Assembly: GCA_049890195.1 (NCBI GenBank)
Contig: JBMHBY010000003.1
Location: 310,001-374,000, forward strand
Direction: 5' to 3'
Origin: JAYQKL01 sp049890195
GTDB lineage: Bacteria; Pseudomonadota; Alphaproteobacteria; RS24
Length of the DNA: 64,000 nucleotides
Below, in pieces: positions 7,939 through 16,865 of the stretch (the first letter of the stretch is position 1; each line of letters starts with the position of its first letter). Both the position numbers and the translations under genes were made by a program. The notes beneath the pieces were generated by a model, which did no database searches, was not told the DNA's origin, and was given only the letters and a program-made list of their open reading frames with translations.

Positions 7939-8958
7939 ATGACTGACACTGACGCGCAAATTGACAGCCAGACCATGAAAGTAGTGGTTTTGAGGCAATT
8001 GCCGCATTCCGTGGAGCAACGCATGACACAATTGTTCAATGTTGTGCTCAATCGCAATGACCGCCCGTTCTCACGTCAAGACATTCTGGATGCCATGCAG
8101 GGGGCGGATGTCCTGGTGCCGACCGTCACTGACAGGATTGACGCCGACATGATCGCCATGGCCGGCCCCCGGCTGAAACTGATCGCCAATTTCGGCAATG
8201 GGGTTGATAATATTGATGTGGACGCCGCCCATGATAAGGGCATCACCGTCACCAACACCCCAAGTGTTTTGACGGAGGATACGGCTGATATGGTCACGGG
8301 TCTGCTGCTTGCCCTGCCGCGCCGCATGGTTGAGGGCGACCGGGTGATGCGTGTGCCGGGCAGCTTTTCCGGCTGGTCGCCCAACTGGATGCTGGGCCGC
8401 CGTCTGGCCGGCAAAACGCTCGGCATTGTCGGTATGGGCCGCATCGGGCAGGCTGTGGCCCGCCGGGCCGGCGTGTTCGGTTTGAAGGTGCTCTACCATA
8501 ACCGCAATCGGCTGCACGAAGAGATCGAAACAGAACTGGATGCCACTTATTGTTCTGATCTGGACACATTGCTGCCGGCGGCGGATTTTCTGTCCCTCAA
8601 CTGTCCGCATACGGAGGAGACCACACATCTGATCAACGCCGAACGTCTGGGGCTGATGCGTCCTGACAGCTATCTGATCAATACGAGCCGCGGTAAGGTG
8701 GTTGATGAAAACGCCTTGGCGGACGCTTTGGCGCAAGGCCGCCTCGCCGGGGCGGCACTCGATGTTTTTGAACGCGAGCCGGCGGTCAATCCAAGACTGC
8801 TGCAGTTTGAAAACGTCATTTTGCTGCCGCATATGAGCTCGGCCACAGTCGAGGGGCGCGACGGCATGGGTGAAAAGGTGCTGATCAACATCCGGACATT
8901 CGCTGATGGCCACCGACCGCCGGACCGGGTTTTGCCCAGCCATGCCCTGCATGGCTGA
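7939..8958 (+). CDS. D-2-hydroxyacid dehydrogenase (glyoxylate/hydroxypyruvate reductase-like)
   Basis: A 339-residue NAD(P)-dependent 2-ketoacid reductase. The Rossmann motif is GIVGMGRIGQA and the catalytic residues are visible: Arg in NTSRGKVVDE, Glu in DVFEREP and His in LLPHMSSAT. The N terminus contributes the substrate-domain segment LIANFGNGVDNIDV. This set fits glyoxylate reductase and related enzymes rather than lactate dehydrogenase, but the substrate cannot be fixed from sequence. AAGGT 6 nt upstream supports the start. The gene converges on the moeB-like gene with 3 nt between stops and is probably a single-gene unit. Confidence 0.9.
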   Translation: MTDTDAQIDSQTMKVVVLRQLPHSVEQRMTQLFNVVLNRNDRPFSRQDILDAMQGADVLVPTVTDRIDADMIAMAGPRLKLIANFGNGVDNIDVDAAHDKGITVTNTPSVLTEDTADMVTGLLLALPRRMVEGDRVMRVPGSFSGWSPNWMLGRRLAGKTLGIVGMGRIGQAVARRAGVFGLKVLYHNRNRLHEEIETELDATYCSDLDTLLPAADFLSLNCPHTEETTHLINAERLGLMRPDSYLINTSRGKVVDENALADALAQGRLAGAALDVFEREPAVNPRLLQFENVILLPHMSSATVEGRDGMGEKVLINIRTFADGHRPPDRVLPSHALHG

Positions 8959-8961
8959 AGT

Positions 8962-9768
8962 CTAGACGGTGTGGTGCCCCAGATCCTCATATAGGGGATT
9001 TTCCCCGTTCAGCGGGTTGGCCGGATCCCATGGCAGACGTACAATCCGGCTTTGCGCCGTCAGGGCATCATAGATCAAAAGCCGGCCTGTCAGGGTGTCT
9101 CCTGCGCCGGTGATCTCCTTGATAACCTCAAGTGCCTGCAGACTGCCCATCACGCCGGTCAAGGCGCCGATGATGCCGGTCTGGGTGCATGTCATTTCGT
9201 CCGCCGCATCCGGGGCGGTCGGAACAAGGCTGCGATAACAGGGGTTTGGCGTTCCGTCCGGCTGGGTTTCATGGGCTTTGAAGCAGCTCAACTGCCCGTC
9301 AAACCGCCCGACGGCTGCAGATATCAGCGGTTTTTGTGCAAAAAAGCAGGCATCATTGACCAGGAAACGTGTGGCGAAATTATCGCAGCCGTCAGCCACA
9401 AGATCATAAGCGCTGATCAACTCCAGTGCATTGTCAGCTACCAGACGGGTCGGGTGTTTGATGATGGTGCAGTCCGGGTTGAGCTGTGACAGCCGGTCTG
9501 CGGCCGCTTCCGTTTTCAGTCGCCCGACATCCGGAGTGGTGAAGAGCGTCTGGCGCTGCAGATTGGACAGGCTGACCGTGTCATCGTCAATAATGCCGAT
9601 GGTGCCGACCCCGGCGGCCGCAAGATAGCTCAACAGCGGGCATCCAAGGCCGCCGGCGCCGATGACCAGAACTTTGGCATTGAGCAGTTTCTGTTGTCCG
9701 GCGCCGCCGATCTCCTTCAAAACGATGTGGCGGGCATAGCGGTCAAGCTGGTCGTCGTTCAGCGCCAT
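8962..9768 (-). CDS. MoeB/ThiF-like E1 adenylyltransferase lacking zinc ligands
   Basis: A 268-residue ubiquitin-E1-like enzyme that adenylates the C terminus of a small sulfur-carrier protein. ATP-binding GAGGLG (37-42), the NLQRQ loop (about 69-73) and DGCDN (127-130) are intact. Cys194 in MTCTQTG fits the conserved catalytic or thioester position. The zinc site is eroded: the usual CxxC reads CYRS (177-180) and the C-terminal CPxC pair is missing. There is no rhodanese domain. It begins 6 nt after cysK, in a run with the Rrf2 gene, so a role in sulfur transfer is plausible. Whether it serves MoaD, ThiS or another carrier cannot be told. Confidence 0.88.
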   Translation of the reverse strand: MALNDDQLDRYARHIVLKEIGGAGQQKLLNAKVLVIGAGGLGCPLLSYLAAAGVGTIGIIDDDTVSLSNLQRQTLFTTPDVGRLKTEAAADRLSQLNPDCTIIKHPTRLVADNALELISAYDLVADGCDNFATRFLVNDACFFAQKPLISAAVGRFDGQLSCFKAHETQPDGTPNPCYRSLVPTAPDAADEMTCTQTGIIGALTGVMGSLQALEVIKEITGAGDTLTGRLLIYDALTAQSRIVRLPWDPANPLNGENPLYEDLGHHTV

Positions 9769-9774
9769 CAGCCT

Positions 9775-10731
9775 TTACAGGCCTTCAAACAGGGCGGTTG
9801 ACAGATAGCGCTCGGCGAAGCTTGGGATGATGACGACAATCGTCTTGCCGGTCATGTCGGGGCGTGCGCCGACTTCCAGTGCGGCGGCAATGGCGGCACC
9901 GGAGGAAATGCCGCCGGGTATGCCTTCGCGTTTGGCCGCCTGACGCGCCGTTGAGAAAGCGGTCTCATTACCGATTGTGATAACTTCGTCAATCAAGGCC
10001 TCTTCGAGATTGCCGGGTTTGAACCCGGCGCCGATGCCTTGAATCTTATGCGGGCCGGGGCTGCCGCCCGACAGCACCGGGCTGTCTTCCGGCTCCACAG
10101 CAATCATTTTCAGATCCGGCTTTTTGGCCTTCAGCACACTGCCGACCCCGGTGAAGGTGCCGGCTGTTCCGATGCCGGAGATGACGGCATCCACCGCGCC
10201 CTGTGTGTCGGCCCAAATCTCTTCAGCGGTCGTGGTGCGGTGGATTTCGGGATTGGCCGGATTGTCGAACTGTTGCGGCATCACGGCATTGTCGAGGCTG
10301 TTCAACAGCTCTTCAGCTTTGGCAATGGCCCCTTTCATGCCCTCTGCAGCCGGGGTCAGCTCAAGGTCAGCACCCAGCAGCGACAGCATTTTTCGCCGCT
10401 CCAGGGACATGCTTTCGGGCATGCACAAAATCAGGCGATAGCCTTTGGCAGCGGCGGCAAACGCCAATGCAATGCCGGTGTTGCCAGATGTCGGCTCAAC
10501 AATGACCGATTTGTCGTTGAGCAGACCCTGCTTTTCAAGCGCTTCAATCATGGCCACGCCGATCCGGTCTTTGACGCTGGACATCGGGTTGAAAAATTCC
10601 AGCTTTAAAAGAATGTCGGCCTCAACGCCGTTTTCTGCCGGCAGACGCTGCAGTCGGACCAAGGGCGTATTGCCGATGGTTTGCGTGATGTCATCATAAA
10701 TTCTGCCTCGTCCCGTCATGACTTGCCTCAT
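9775..10731 (-). CDS. cysK: Cysteine synthase A (O-acetylserine sulfhydrylase)
   Basis: A 318-residue PLP enzyme making cysteine from O-acetylserine and sulfide. PLP-Lys54 lies in NPMSSVKDRIG, the substrate loop is EPTSGNTGIAL, and the phosphate-binding glycine loop is GIGTAGTFTGVG. The C-terminal GGISSGAAIAAAL segment is typical. An internal ATG at 10719 has AGG 6 nt upstream and may be the true start; either choice leaves the domain complete. It lies 11 nt after the Rrf2 regulator gene and 6 nt before the moeB-like gene, consistent with one sulfur-metabolism operon. Confidence 0.96.
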   Translation of the reverse strand: MRQVMTGRGRIYDDITQTIGNTPLVRLQRLPAENGVEADILLKLEFFNPMSSVKDRIGVAMIEALEKQGLLNDKSVIVEPTSGNTGIALAFAAAAKGYRLILCMPESMSLERRKMLSLLGADLELTPAAEGMKGAIAKAEELLNSLDNAVMPQQFDNPANPEIHRTTTAEEIWADTQGAVDAVISGIGTAGTFTGVGSVLKAKKPDLKMIAVEPEDSPVLSGGSPGPHKIQGIGAGFKPGNLEEALIDEVITIGNETAFSTARQAAKREGIPGGISSGAAIAAALEVGARPDMTGKTIVVIIPSFAERYLSTALFEGL

Positions 10732-10742
10732 ATTATCTGGGG

Positions 10743-11186
10743 TTAAATGGTGAAATCAGCTGCTGTTGGCTTTGTGGCCTCATTATGGATAGTCTCGCAG
10801 AGTTGGGCAACTGACGTTTCGTCAAGCCGGGTCATCAAATCCCGCTGCAGACTGTCGCTCAGATTTTGTGTCAATCCTGCGCCGCACATGTTCTTGTCCG
10901 CCCCGCCCTCTGCGTCACTGTCCTCCAATGCCGCGATCACGCGCACTATCTCACCGACTGATATGCGCCGGCGTTCACGGGCCAATCTGTAGCCGCCTCG
11001 CGGACCCCGGACCCCACGCAAGATGTCGGCCCGCACCAATGCCTGCATGATGTGTTCCAGATAGCGTTGCGGGACGTTCTGGCGTTCGGTGATGTCGCGG
11101 GCCTGCACCGGGTCCGGCCGGGCGTTGAGGGCGACATCCAACACGGCTTCCAAGGCCAGGGTTTGTTTGCGGGAAAGGGACAGCAT
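10743..11186 (-). CDS. Rrf2-family transcriptional regulator
   Basis: A 147-residue winged-helix regulator. The ATG at 11186 is chosen because MLSLSRKQTLALEAVLDVA is the normal Rrf2 N terminus; the open frame upstream runs antisense through dut. The helix-turn-helix and wing are in RYLEHIMQALVRADILRGVRGPRGGYRLA, diagnostic of the family. Only Cys in NMCGAGL and AQLCET remain in the C-terminal half, so the three-cysteine Fe-S motif of IscR is absent. Its place directly ahead of cysK fits a CymR-like cysteine regulator, by analogy. It starts 4 nt after dut. Confidence 0.9.
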   Translation of the reverse strand: MLSLSRKQTLALEAVLDVALNARPDPVQARDITERQNVPQRYLEHIMQALVRADILRGVRGPRGGYRLARERRRISVGEIVRVIAALEDSDAEGGADKNMCGAGLTQNLSDSLQRDLMTRLDETSVAQLCETIHNEATKPTAADFTI

Positions 11187-11190
11187 GGCC

Positions 11191-11661
11191 TTACTTCGTA
11201 CCTGTCGAGCCGAAGCCACCGGCCCCGCGCTCGGTTTCATTGAGGTCGGCGACCTCCACCCAGACGCCCTGGGTGACGGGGGCAATGACCATTTGCGCAA
11301 TGCGTTCGCCGCGCTCAATGACAAAGCTGTCGCGGCTATGATTGATCAGGATGACCTTCACCTCACCGCGATAGTCGCTGTCCACTGTGCCGGGGCTGTT
11401 GAGCACCGTGACGCCGTGTTTGGCGGCCAGCCCGGAACGTGGCCGCACTTGTGCCTCATAGCCGGGCGGCAGGGCCATGGCCAGCCCGGTCGGAACCATG
11501 GCGGTTTCGCCCGGGGCCAATGTCACCGGATTGTCCGCCGCCAGTGCCGCCAGCAAATCCATGCCGGCGGCTTCAGCGCTGGCATAAAAAGGCAGCTCGA
11601 GATCCGCGCCATGCGGCAGGCGGATGACCGGAATATTGACTTTCTCAATCGGGTGGCTCAT
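11191..11661 (-). CDS. dut: dUTP diphosphatase
   Basis: A 156-residue trimeric dUTPase that hydrolyses dUTP to dUMP. All five family motifs are seen, including AGMDLLA, RPRSGLAAKHG, LNSPGTVDSDYRGE and the C-terminal ERGAGGFGSTG arm. The ATG at 11661 (MSHPIEKV) is used; longer in-frame starts overlap coaBC. It follows coaBC by 13 nt and precedes the Rrf2 gene by 4 nt. The coaBC-dut pairing is widespread in proteobacteria. Confidence 0.97.
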   Translation of the reverse strand: MSHPIEKVNIPVIRLPHGADLELPFYASAEAAGMDLLAALAADNPVTLAPGETAMVPTGLAMALPPGYEAQVRPRSGLAAKHGVTVLNSPGTVDSDYRGEVKVILINHSRDSFVIERGERIAQMVIAPVTQGVWVEVADLNETERGAGGFGSTGTK

Positions 11662-11674
11662 TTTCTTGTCCCTG

Positions 11675-12898
11675 CTAGTGGCCGGCATGGGCGCTGAAAT
11701 GGTCAGCAATCCGGGCGGCCAATCTGTGCGCCACTTCGGCTTTGCTCAATTTTTCCCAAGCTTCGTGGCTGGATTGGTCGATGATATGGACCGTGTTGTC
11801 GTCTCCGCCCATCACCCCGGTTTCCGGCGACACGTCATTGGCGACAATCCAGTCACAGCGCTTGCGGACCAGTTTGGCGCGGGCATTGTCAAGCACATCA
11901 TCGGTTTCGGCGGCAAAGCCGACCAGCAGTTCAGGCCGTTGAGGATGGTGTGCCAGATGGGCCAGAATGTCCGGATTTTCCGTTAATTCCAGCGCCGGCG
12001 GCCTGTCATCCTTTTGTTTCTTGATTTTGGCGTTATGCGTCTTGGCGCTGCGCCAGTCTGCAACGGCAGCCGACAGGATGGCGATGTTGCTGGGCAGATG
12101 CGCCTCGCAGGCCTGTTTCATCTCTTCGGCGGTTTCAACCGCCTCCAGTCTCACATTCGCCGGTGACGGCAGATTGGTCGGGCCGGACACCAGAACCGTG
12201 TCCGCACCCAGACCGGCCAAGGCTTCGGCAATGGCATAGCCCTGCTTGCCGGAGGAGCGGTTGGCAATGTAGCGCACCGGGTCAATCGGTTCATGTGTCG
12301 GGCCGGCGGTGATCAGGGCGCGCCTGCCGGCCAGCGGTTTCGGACCGGCACCGAGTTTGGCAATCACGGCTTGGGTGATGGCGTCGGGTTCTGACATGCG
12401 TCCGGGTCCGGTTTCTCCGCACGCCATGTCGCCGCTGTCCGGCCCGATGATTTCAAGGCCGTCCTGCTGCAGGATTTTCAGATTGCGCTGGGTCGCCGGA
12501 TGCAGCCACATGCGGACATTCATCGCCGGGGCCAGCAGGACCGGCTTGTCAGTTGCCAGCAGGGCCGTGCTGGCCAGATCATTGGCCAGCCCCTGCGCCA
12601 TTTTCGCCATCAGGTCCGCTGTGGCGGGGGCGACAACAATCAGGTCTGCATCACGCGAGAGTTGGATATGGCCCATTTCGGTTTCATCGGTCAGGTCGAA
12701 CAGGCTTTCATAAACCTTGTCACCCGAAACACTGCCCAAGGTCAGCGGGGTGACAAACTGTGCGCCGCCGGCGGTCAAAATGCACCGGACGTCGGCACCG
12801 GCACCTTTCAGCTGGCGGACCAGTTCAGGGGTTTTGTAGGCGGCAATGCCGCCACCGACCACCAGCAGAATGCGTTTGCCCTGCAATATGTCAGACAT
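11675..12898 (-). CDS. coaBC: Phosphopantothenoylcysteine decarboxylase/synthetase
   Basis: A 407-residue bifunctional enzyme of coenzyme A synthesis. The N-terminal flavoprotein domain (CoaC) shows GGGIAAYKTPELVRQL, the APAMNVRMW segment and the active-site loop GETGPGRM. The C-terminal synthetase (CoaB) begins at RRALITAGPTHEPIDPVRYIAN and carries SSGKQGYAIA and the NDVS segment. The start at 12898 has GGAGG 9 nt upstream. It probably begins the coaBC-dut-rrf2-cysK-moeB series; 86 nt separate it from ubiB. Confidence 0.96.
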   Translation of the reverse strand: MSDILQGKRILLVVGGGIAAYKTPELVRQLKGAGADVRCILTAGGAQFVTPLTLGSVSGDKVYESLFDLTDETEMGHIQLSRDADLIVVAPATADLMAKMAQGLANDLASTALLATDKPVLLAPAMNVRMWLHPATQRNLKILQQDGLEIIGPDSGDMACGETGPGRMSEPDAITQAVIAKLGAGPKPLAGRRALITAGPTHEPIDPVRYIANRSSGKQGYAIAEALAGLGADTVLVSGPTNLPSPANVRLEAVETAEEMKQACEAHLPSNIAILSAAVADWRSAKTHNAKIKKQKDDRPPALELTENPDILAHLAHHPQRPELLVGFAAETDDVLDNARAKLVRKRCDWIVANDVSPETGVMGGDDNTVHIIDQSSHEAWEKLSKAEVAHRLAARIADHFSAHAGH

Positions 12899-12984
12899 TT
12901 TCGTGTCCTCCGGAAATACAATCACGGACATATAACATGATAATCAGGTTAATTTACAGTATTTTTTTGTAGTACTTGAAGACC

Positions 12985-14532
12985 CTAAAGCACCAAGGCG
13001 GCCAGTGCCAGTCCTGCTGTCGCCGCCACGGCAATCCACAAGGGTTTCTGGCTTTTGCCGCTTTCCGTCATGTCAGGATGCAGCAAAAGCCCGTCTTCAG
13101 TCAGGATGGTGTCGAGGCGCTGCAGGTTGCGTTCGGCCAGGGTCAGGGTTTCCGGCAGTTTTGAAATTTGTTTGGCGGCGCTTTTCAGACCCGCCGCGGC
13201 ATCCTTGAAGGCGGCCTCCGGCCCGAGTTCAGCGCGCAGCCAAGCGCTGACAGTGGGTTCTGATATGGTCCAGATGTTGAGCTGCGGGTCGAGCGAGCGG
13301 GCCACGCCCTCGACCACAACCATGGTTTTCTGCAACAGCAGGAGTTGCGGCTGGGTTTCCATGTCAAACTGCTCAGTAACCTCGAACAACTGGGTCAGGA
13401 GACGGGCCATGGAGATTGTGTCAGCGTTCTGGCCGCTGATCGGCTCGCCGATTGAACGCAGTGCCTGTGCGAAAGCGTCCATGTTTTTTGTGTCGCTGAC
13501 ATAACCGGCCTCAAAATGCACTTCAGCGATTTTCATATAGTCACGGGTGATGAACCCGTAGAGGATCTCTGCCAGAAACCGGCGGCTGTCCTTGTCCAGA
13601 CGCCCGGCAATGCCGAGATCAATGCCAATCAAATTGCCGTCTGCATCGGCCATCAGATTGCCCTGATGCATATCGCCATGGAAAAAGCCGTCCCGGATGG
13701 CATGGGTCAGAAAAGCCTGCAGAAGTTTTGCAGCCAGGTCGGGCAGGTCGTGACCGGCCTGCTGCAGGCCGTCCGTATCCGACAGCTTGATGCCGTCCAT
13801 CCAACTCATGGTCAGCATTTGTTTGCTGGTGCCCTCCCACACCACCTCCGGGACAGTGTAATGCGGGTCATCTTTGACATTATCCCCCATTTCCGACAGG
13901 GCGGCGGCTTCAAGGCGCAAATCCAGCTCAAGCCGGACACTATCAGCAAGGGTCTGCACGGCGGCGACCGGTTTGATGCGGCGGGCGGCGGGGATGAGGC
14001 GCTCCGTCAGGCGCGCCAGAAAAAAGAACGTCCGCAGTTCTGCAGCCAGCTGCTTTTCAATGCCGGGGCGCAGAAGTTTGACGGCGACCTGCCTGCCATC
14101 CCTCAATGTGGCCTTATGCACCTGGGCAATCGATGCGGCGGCGATGGGCGGGCCGAATTCGGCGAAAAGGTCGTCTTTCGGGACATCCAGCTGGTCGGCC
14201 AGCAGCATGTTCACCTCAGTGTCCGCAAAAGGCGGCAGTCGGTCCTGCAGATAATGCAGGTCGCGTGACAGCTCAATGCCGATGACGTCGGGGCGGGTCG
14301 CCAATGACTGTCCGAGCTTGATATAGGTCGGCCCAAGCGCCTGCAGGCGCCGTGACAGGGCTTCGCCGCGTTCCCGGCTTTCCTGGCCGTGAAAGGTTGG
14401 GGCGCCCAGGGTCAGCACATACCGCAAGGCGCGTATCAGCCAAGGGGCGCGGGTGCTGAAACCCGGCGGCAACAGGCTATCCTGGGCCAGCAGCAGCCTG
14501 GCAAAGCTCAGTAGTTTGAAATAGCGTCGCAT
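12985..14532 (-). CDS. ubiB: UbiB, ubiquinone biosynthesis atypical kinase
   Basis: A 515-residue UbiB/ABC1-ADCK family protein needed for ubiquinone synthesis. It has the family's KxGQ motif in IKLGQSLATRPD, the Ala-rich nucleotide loop AAASIAQVHKA, and the kinase-like motifs HGDMHQGNL and IDLGIAGR. The C-terminal end (LWIAVAATAGLALAALVL) is a membrane anchor. It follows ubiE by 6 nt, so both belong to one ubiquinone operon, as in many proteobacteria. No ubiJ is present. Confidence 0.95.
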   Translation of the reverse strand: MRRYFKLLSFARLLLAQDSLLPPGFSTRAPWLIRALRYVLTLGAPTFHGQESRERGEALSRRLQALGPTYIKLGQSLATRPDVIGIELSRDLHYLQDRLPPFADTEVNMLLADQLDVPKDDLFAEFGPPIAAASIAQVHKATLRDGRQVAVKLLRPGIEKQLAAELRTFFFLARLTERLIPAARRIKPVAAVQTLADSVRLELDLRLEAAALSEMGDNVKDDPHYTVPEVVWEGTSKQMLTMSWMDGIKLSDTDGLQQAGHDLPDLAAKLLQAFLTHAIRDGFFHGDMHQGNLMADADGNLIGIDLGIAGRLDKDSRRFLAEILYGFITRDYMKIAEVHFEAGYVSDTKNMDAFAQALRSIGEPISGQNADTISMARLLTQLFEVTEQFDMETQPQLLLLQKTMVVVEGVARSLDPQLNIWTISEPTVSAWLRAELGPEAAFKDAAAGLKSAAKQISKLPETLTLAERNLQRLDTILTEDGLLLHPDMTESGKSQKPLWIAVAATAGLALAALVL

Positions 14533-14538
14533 CCCGCC

Positions 14539-15300
14539 TCACATTTTCCAGCCGCTGTGCAGGGCGGCAATGCCGCCGCTCAGGCGCTCATAGCGTACCC
14601 TCGCGAACCCGGCATCACGAATTTCCCCGGCAAACGCATCCGGTTCCGGAAATTTGCGTATGCTTTCAACCAGATAGCTGTAAGGGGCGTCATCTCCGGC
14701 AATCAGCTTGCCAATGCGTGGGATGGCATGAAACGACCAGCTGTCATACAGCCGGTCGAGCCCCGGCACGTTGACATGGCTGAATTCCAGGCACAAAAAC
14801 CGCCCGCCGGGTTTGAGCACCCGCAGGGCTTCGGTCAAAGCCTTGTTCCGGTGGGTGACATTACGGATGCCGAAAGCGATTGTGTATCCATCAAAGTGGT
14901 TGTCCGGATAGGGTAGGGTCTCGGCATTGCCGGAAACGAAATCCACAATCGCATCCAAGCCCTTGGTGACGGCGCGGTTTCGGCCGACCCGCAACATTTC
15001 CTCATTGATGTCTAGGCAGTGGGCCATAAACCCGGTCCCCGCCTGGGCTGCTGCGCGAAACGCGATATCCCCTGTGCCGCCGGCAACATCCAGCAAATGA
15101 TATGGCTTGTCATTGCGCGGCAGGCACAGGGCCGACACCGCATGGGCTTTCCAGACCCGGTGCAGACCGGCGGACATCAGATCGTTCATGACGTCATATT
15201 TGTCCGCCACAGCGTCAAACACGCCGCGCACCAGACCCTGCTTGTCCTCCAGTGGTACGTCCCGGAACCCGAATGATGTTGTATCCTGCTGCTTTTTCAT
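14539..15300 (-). CDS. ubiE: Demethylmenaquinone/2-polyprenyl-benzoquinol methyltransferase
   Basis: A 253-residue class I SAM-dependent C-methyltransferase of ubiquinone synthesis. The start at 15300 (MKKQQDTTSFGF) matches the family N terminus; an upstream frame to 15441 runs into mutM and is not used. Motifs include VFDAVADKYDVMNDLMS, the SAM site LDVAGGTGDIAF, the DINEEML segment and AFGIRNV. It is divergent from mutM across 139 nt and first in the ubiE-ubiB unit. Confidence 0.96.
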   Translation of the reverse strand: MKKQQDTTSFGFRDVPLEDKQGLVRGVFDAVADKYDVMNDLMSAGLHRVWKAHAVSALCLPRNDKPYHLLDVAGGTGDIAFRAAAQAGTGFMAHCLDINEEMLRVGRNRAVTKGLDAIVDFVSGNAETLPYPDNHFDGYTIAFGIRNVTHRNKALTEALRVLKPGGRFLCLEFSHVNVPGLDRLYDSWSFHAIPRIGKLIAGDDAPYSYLVESIRKFPEPDAFAGEIRDAGFARVRYERLSGGIAALHSGWKM

Positions 15301-15439
15301 AAGCCTGACTTCATATCCATATTGGCCTGCACCATAGCCGATAGACAGGCTTTCGGCTAGATGCCATGGCGGGACATTTTGCCCATGCGCCTGCGCCATG
15401 TTTTGATGCGCTGTGGCTGGAAATGGCGTATAACACATC

Positions 15440-16315
15440 ATGCCTGAACTGCCTGAAGTTGAAACTGTCTGCCGGGGTCTGCAGCCTTTTGTTGAAGGGC
15501 GGCGGATTCAGACCCTCACCCTGCGCCGTGCCGGGCTGAGATTTCCGTTTCCCGGCGGCTTTGCCGAGAAAGTCGCGCAAGCCAGGGTCGAAAAAATCAC
15601 GCGGCGCGCCAAATTCATCCTGAAACATCTTGACAATGGCTTGGTGTGGATGACGCATCTCGGGATGACCGGCCGCTACACTGTGATCGACCCGGACGGC
15701 CCCTCGCGCCCGGGTGCCTTTCATCATCAGGCGGAGGCCAGCCCGTCAACCGGCGGTAAACATGAGCATGTCCATGCCGTGTTTGAGGGCGGTCTTGAAC
15801 TGATTTATTCCGACCCGCGGCGGTTTGGGTACATGGACCTGTTGCCGGCGGAAAGTTTGTGGCAGAGCAGGCATTTCGCGCATTTGGGGCCGGAGCCGTT
15901 GTCGAATGCGTGGCATTGGCGGGATCTTCTGGCTGTTTTGGACGGGCGGGGGGCGCCGGTCAAGACGGCCCTGCTGGACCAGTCCGTTGTTTCCGGACTC
16001 GGGAATATTTATGTCTGCGAGGCGCTTTTTCGAGCTGGCGTCTCACCACGCCGCAAAGCCGGGAATTTGGGTGCAAAACGCGTCGAGCGGCTGGTTCCGC
16101 ACATCCGCGAGGTGTTGCAGGAGGCGATTGCCGCCGGCGGCTCCAGCTTGCGTGATTTTGCCGGCGCACAGGGCTCAGCCGGTTATTTCCAGCATAATTT
16201 TGACGTGTATGACCGGGAAGGCGAAGCCTGTTCAAACCGGAATTGTGATGCTACAATCAAACGTATTGTCCAATCCGGGCGATCGAGCTTTTATTGTCCA
16301 AAATGCCAGCGTTAA
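15440..16315 (+). CDS. mutM: Formamidopyrimidine-DNA glycosylase
   Basis: A 291-residue bifunctional glycosylase/AP lyase removing 8-oxoguanine. The catalytic N terminus PELPEVET begins right after the initiator Met, which fixes the start. The H2TH region includes GLGNIYVCEALFRAG. The C-terminal zinc finger is complete, with CSNRNC and CPKC. Length is normal. It is divergent from ubiE and is followed after 25 nt by a small hypothetical gene. Confidence 0.97.
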   Translation: MPELPEVETVCRGLQPFVEGRRIQTLTLRRAGLRFPFPGGFAEKVAQARVEKITRRAKFILKHLDNGLVWMTHLGMTGRYTVIDPDGPSRPGAFHHQAEASPSTGGKHEHVHAVFEGGLELIYSDPRRFGYMDLLPAESLWQSRHFAHLGPEPLSNAWHWRDLLAVLDGRGAPVKTALLDQSVVSGLGNIYVCEALFRAGVSPRRKAGNLGAKRVERLVPHIREVLQEAIAAGGSSLRDFAGAQGSAGYFQHNFDVYDREGEACSNRNCDATIKRIVQSGRSSFYCPKCQR

Positions 16316-16340
16316 CTGGCACCTACGCAAAGGCCCAGCT

Positions 16341-16715
16341 GTGTTGACACAATTCATCAAACCTTTCTTCAATTTTGCAGGATTTGTATGCGGTCTGGCG
16401 ATGACCGTGGTGTCTGCGGCGTTTCTGTCGGCAGTGCCTGAGATCCCTCTGGCGCCGGGCATGCAGGAAAACGCGGAAAGCACATTGATCTTTGACAAAC
16501 CGGAAGGCCGCATTATTGCAATCGAGGCGTTGACCGACCGCCCGACAGAGGAAATTCTGTCATATTACCGTGCGGTTTTGCCCAATCTTGGCTGGGCCCC
16601 GTCCGCCAAGGGCTGGACCCGGCCGAATGAACTGAAATTCCTGCGGTCCGGCGAAGCATTGGATATTCGCGTTGAGGGCGGCGTGGTGTTTTTCAAACTG
16701 CAGCCGGACTCTTGA
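16341..16715 (+). CDS. Small exported or membrane-anchored hypothetical protein
   Basis: About 124 residues from a GTG at 16341, preceded by AAAGG at 7-8 nt; a TTG at 16344 and an ATG at 16399 are alternatives. The N terminus has a hydrophobic stretch (FAGFVCGLAMTVVSAAFLSA), probably a signal peptide or anchor. A compact domain follows with IIAIEALTDRPTEEILSYYRAVLPNLGW and ends FFKLQPDS. I do not recognise a Pfam family with certainty. Coding is supported by its position between mutM and rpsT on the same strand and by ordinary codon use. The same frame upstream runs antisensically through mutM and is not part of it. Confidence 0.65.
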   Translation: MLTQFIKPFFNFAGFVCGLAMTVVSAAFLSAVPEIPLAPGMQENAESTLIFDKPEGRIIAIEALTDRPTEEILSYYRAVLPNLGWAPSAKGWTRPNELKFLRSGEALDIRVEGGVVFFKLQPDS

Positions 16716-16743
16716 TCCCTGATTTGAGCATGAACTTCAGGTG

Positions 16744-16772
16744 TTGACGAAACCACCTATTCCGCCTATAAC
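16744..16772 (+). promoter_or_regulatory. rpsT promoter
   Basis: TTGACG (16744-16749), a 17 nt spacer and TATAAC (16767-16772) form a near-consensus sigma-70 promoter. The transcript would start near 16779 and leave a leader of about 85 nt before rpsT. Confidence 0.72.
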
Positions 16773-16865
16773 CGCGCCATCCCGCTGATGCGGCCAATGA
16801 TACGTAACGCATCTGCGTTGCATGACGCCAGACCCCGCATGGGCGGATGGCAAAAGGAAAGTAAT

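Noticed and set aside
15301..15441. N-terminal extension of ubiE
   Set aside because: The family N terminus begins at 15300; the upstream residues overlap mutM and have no family counterpart.
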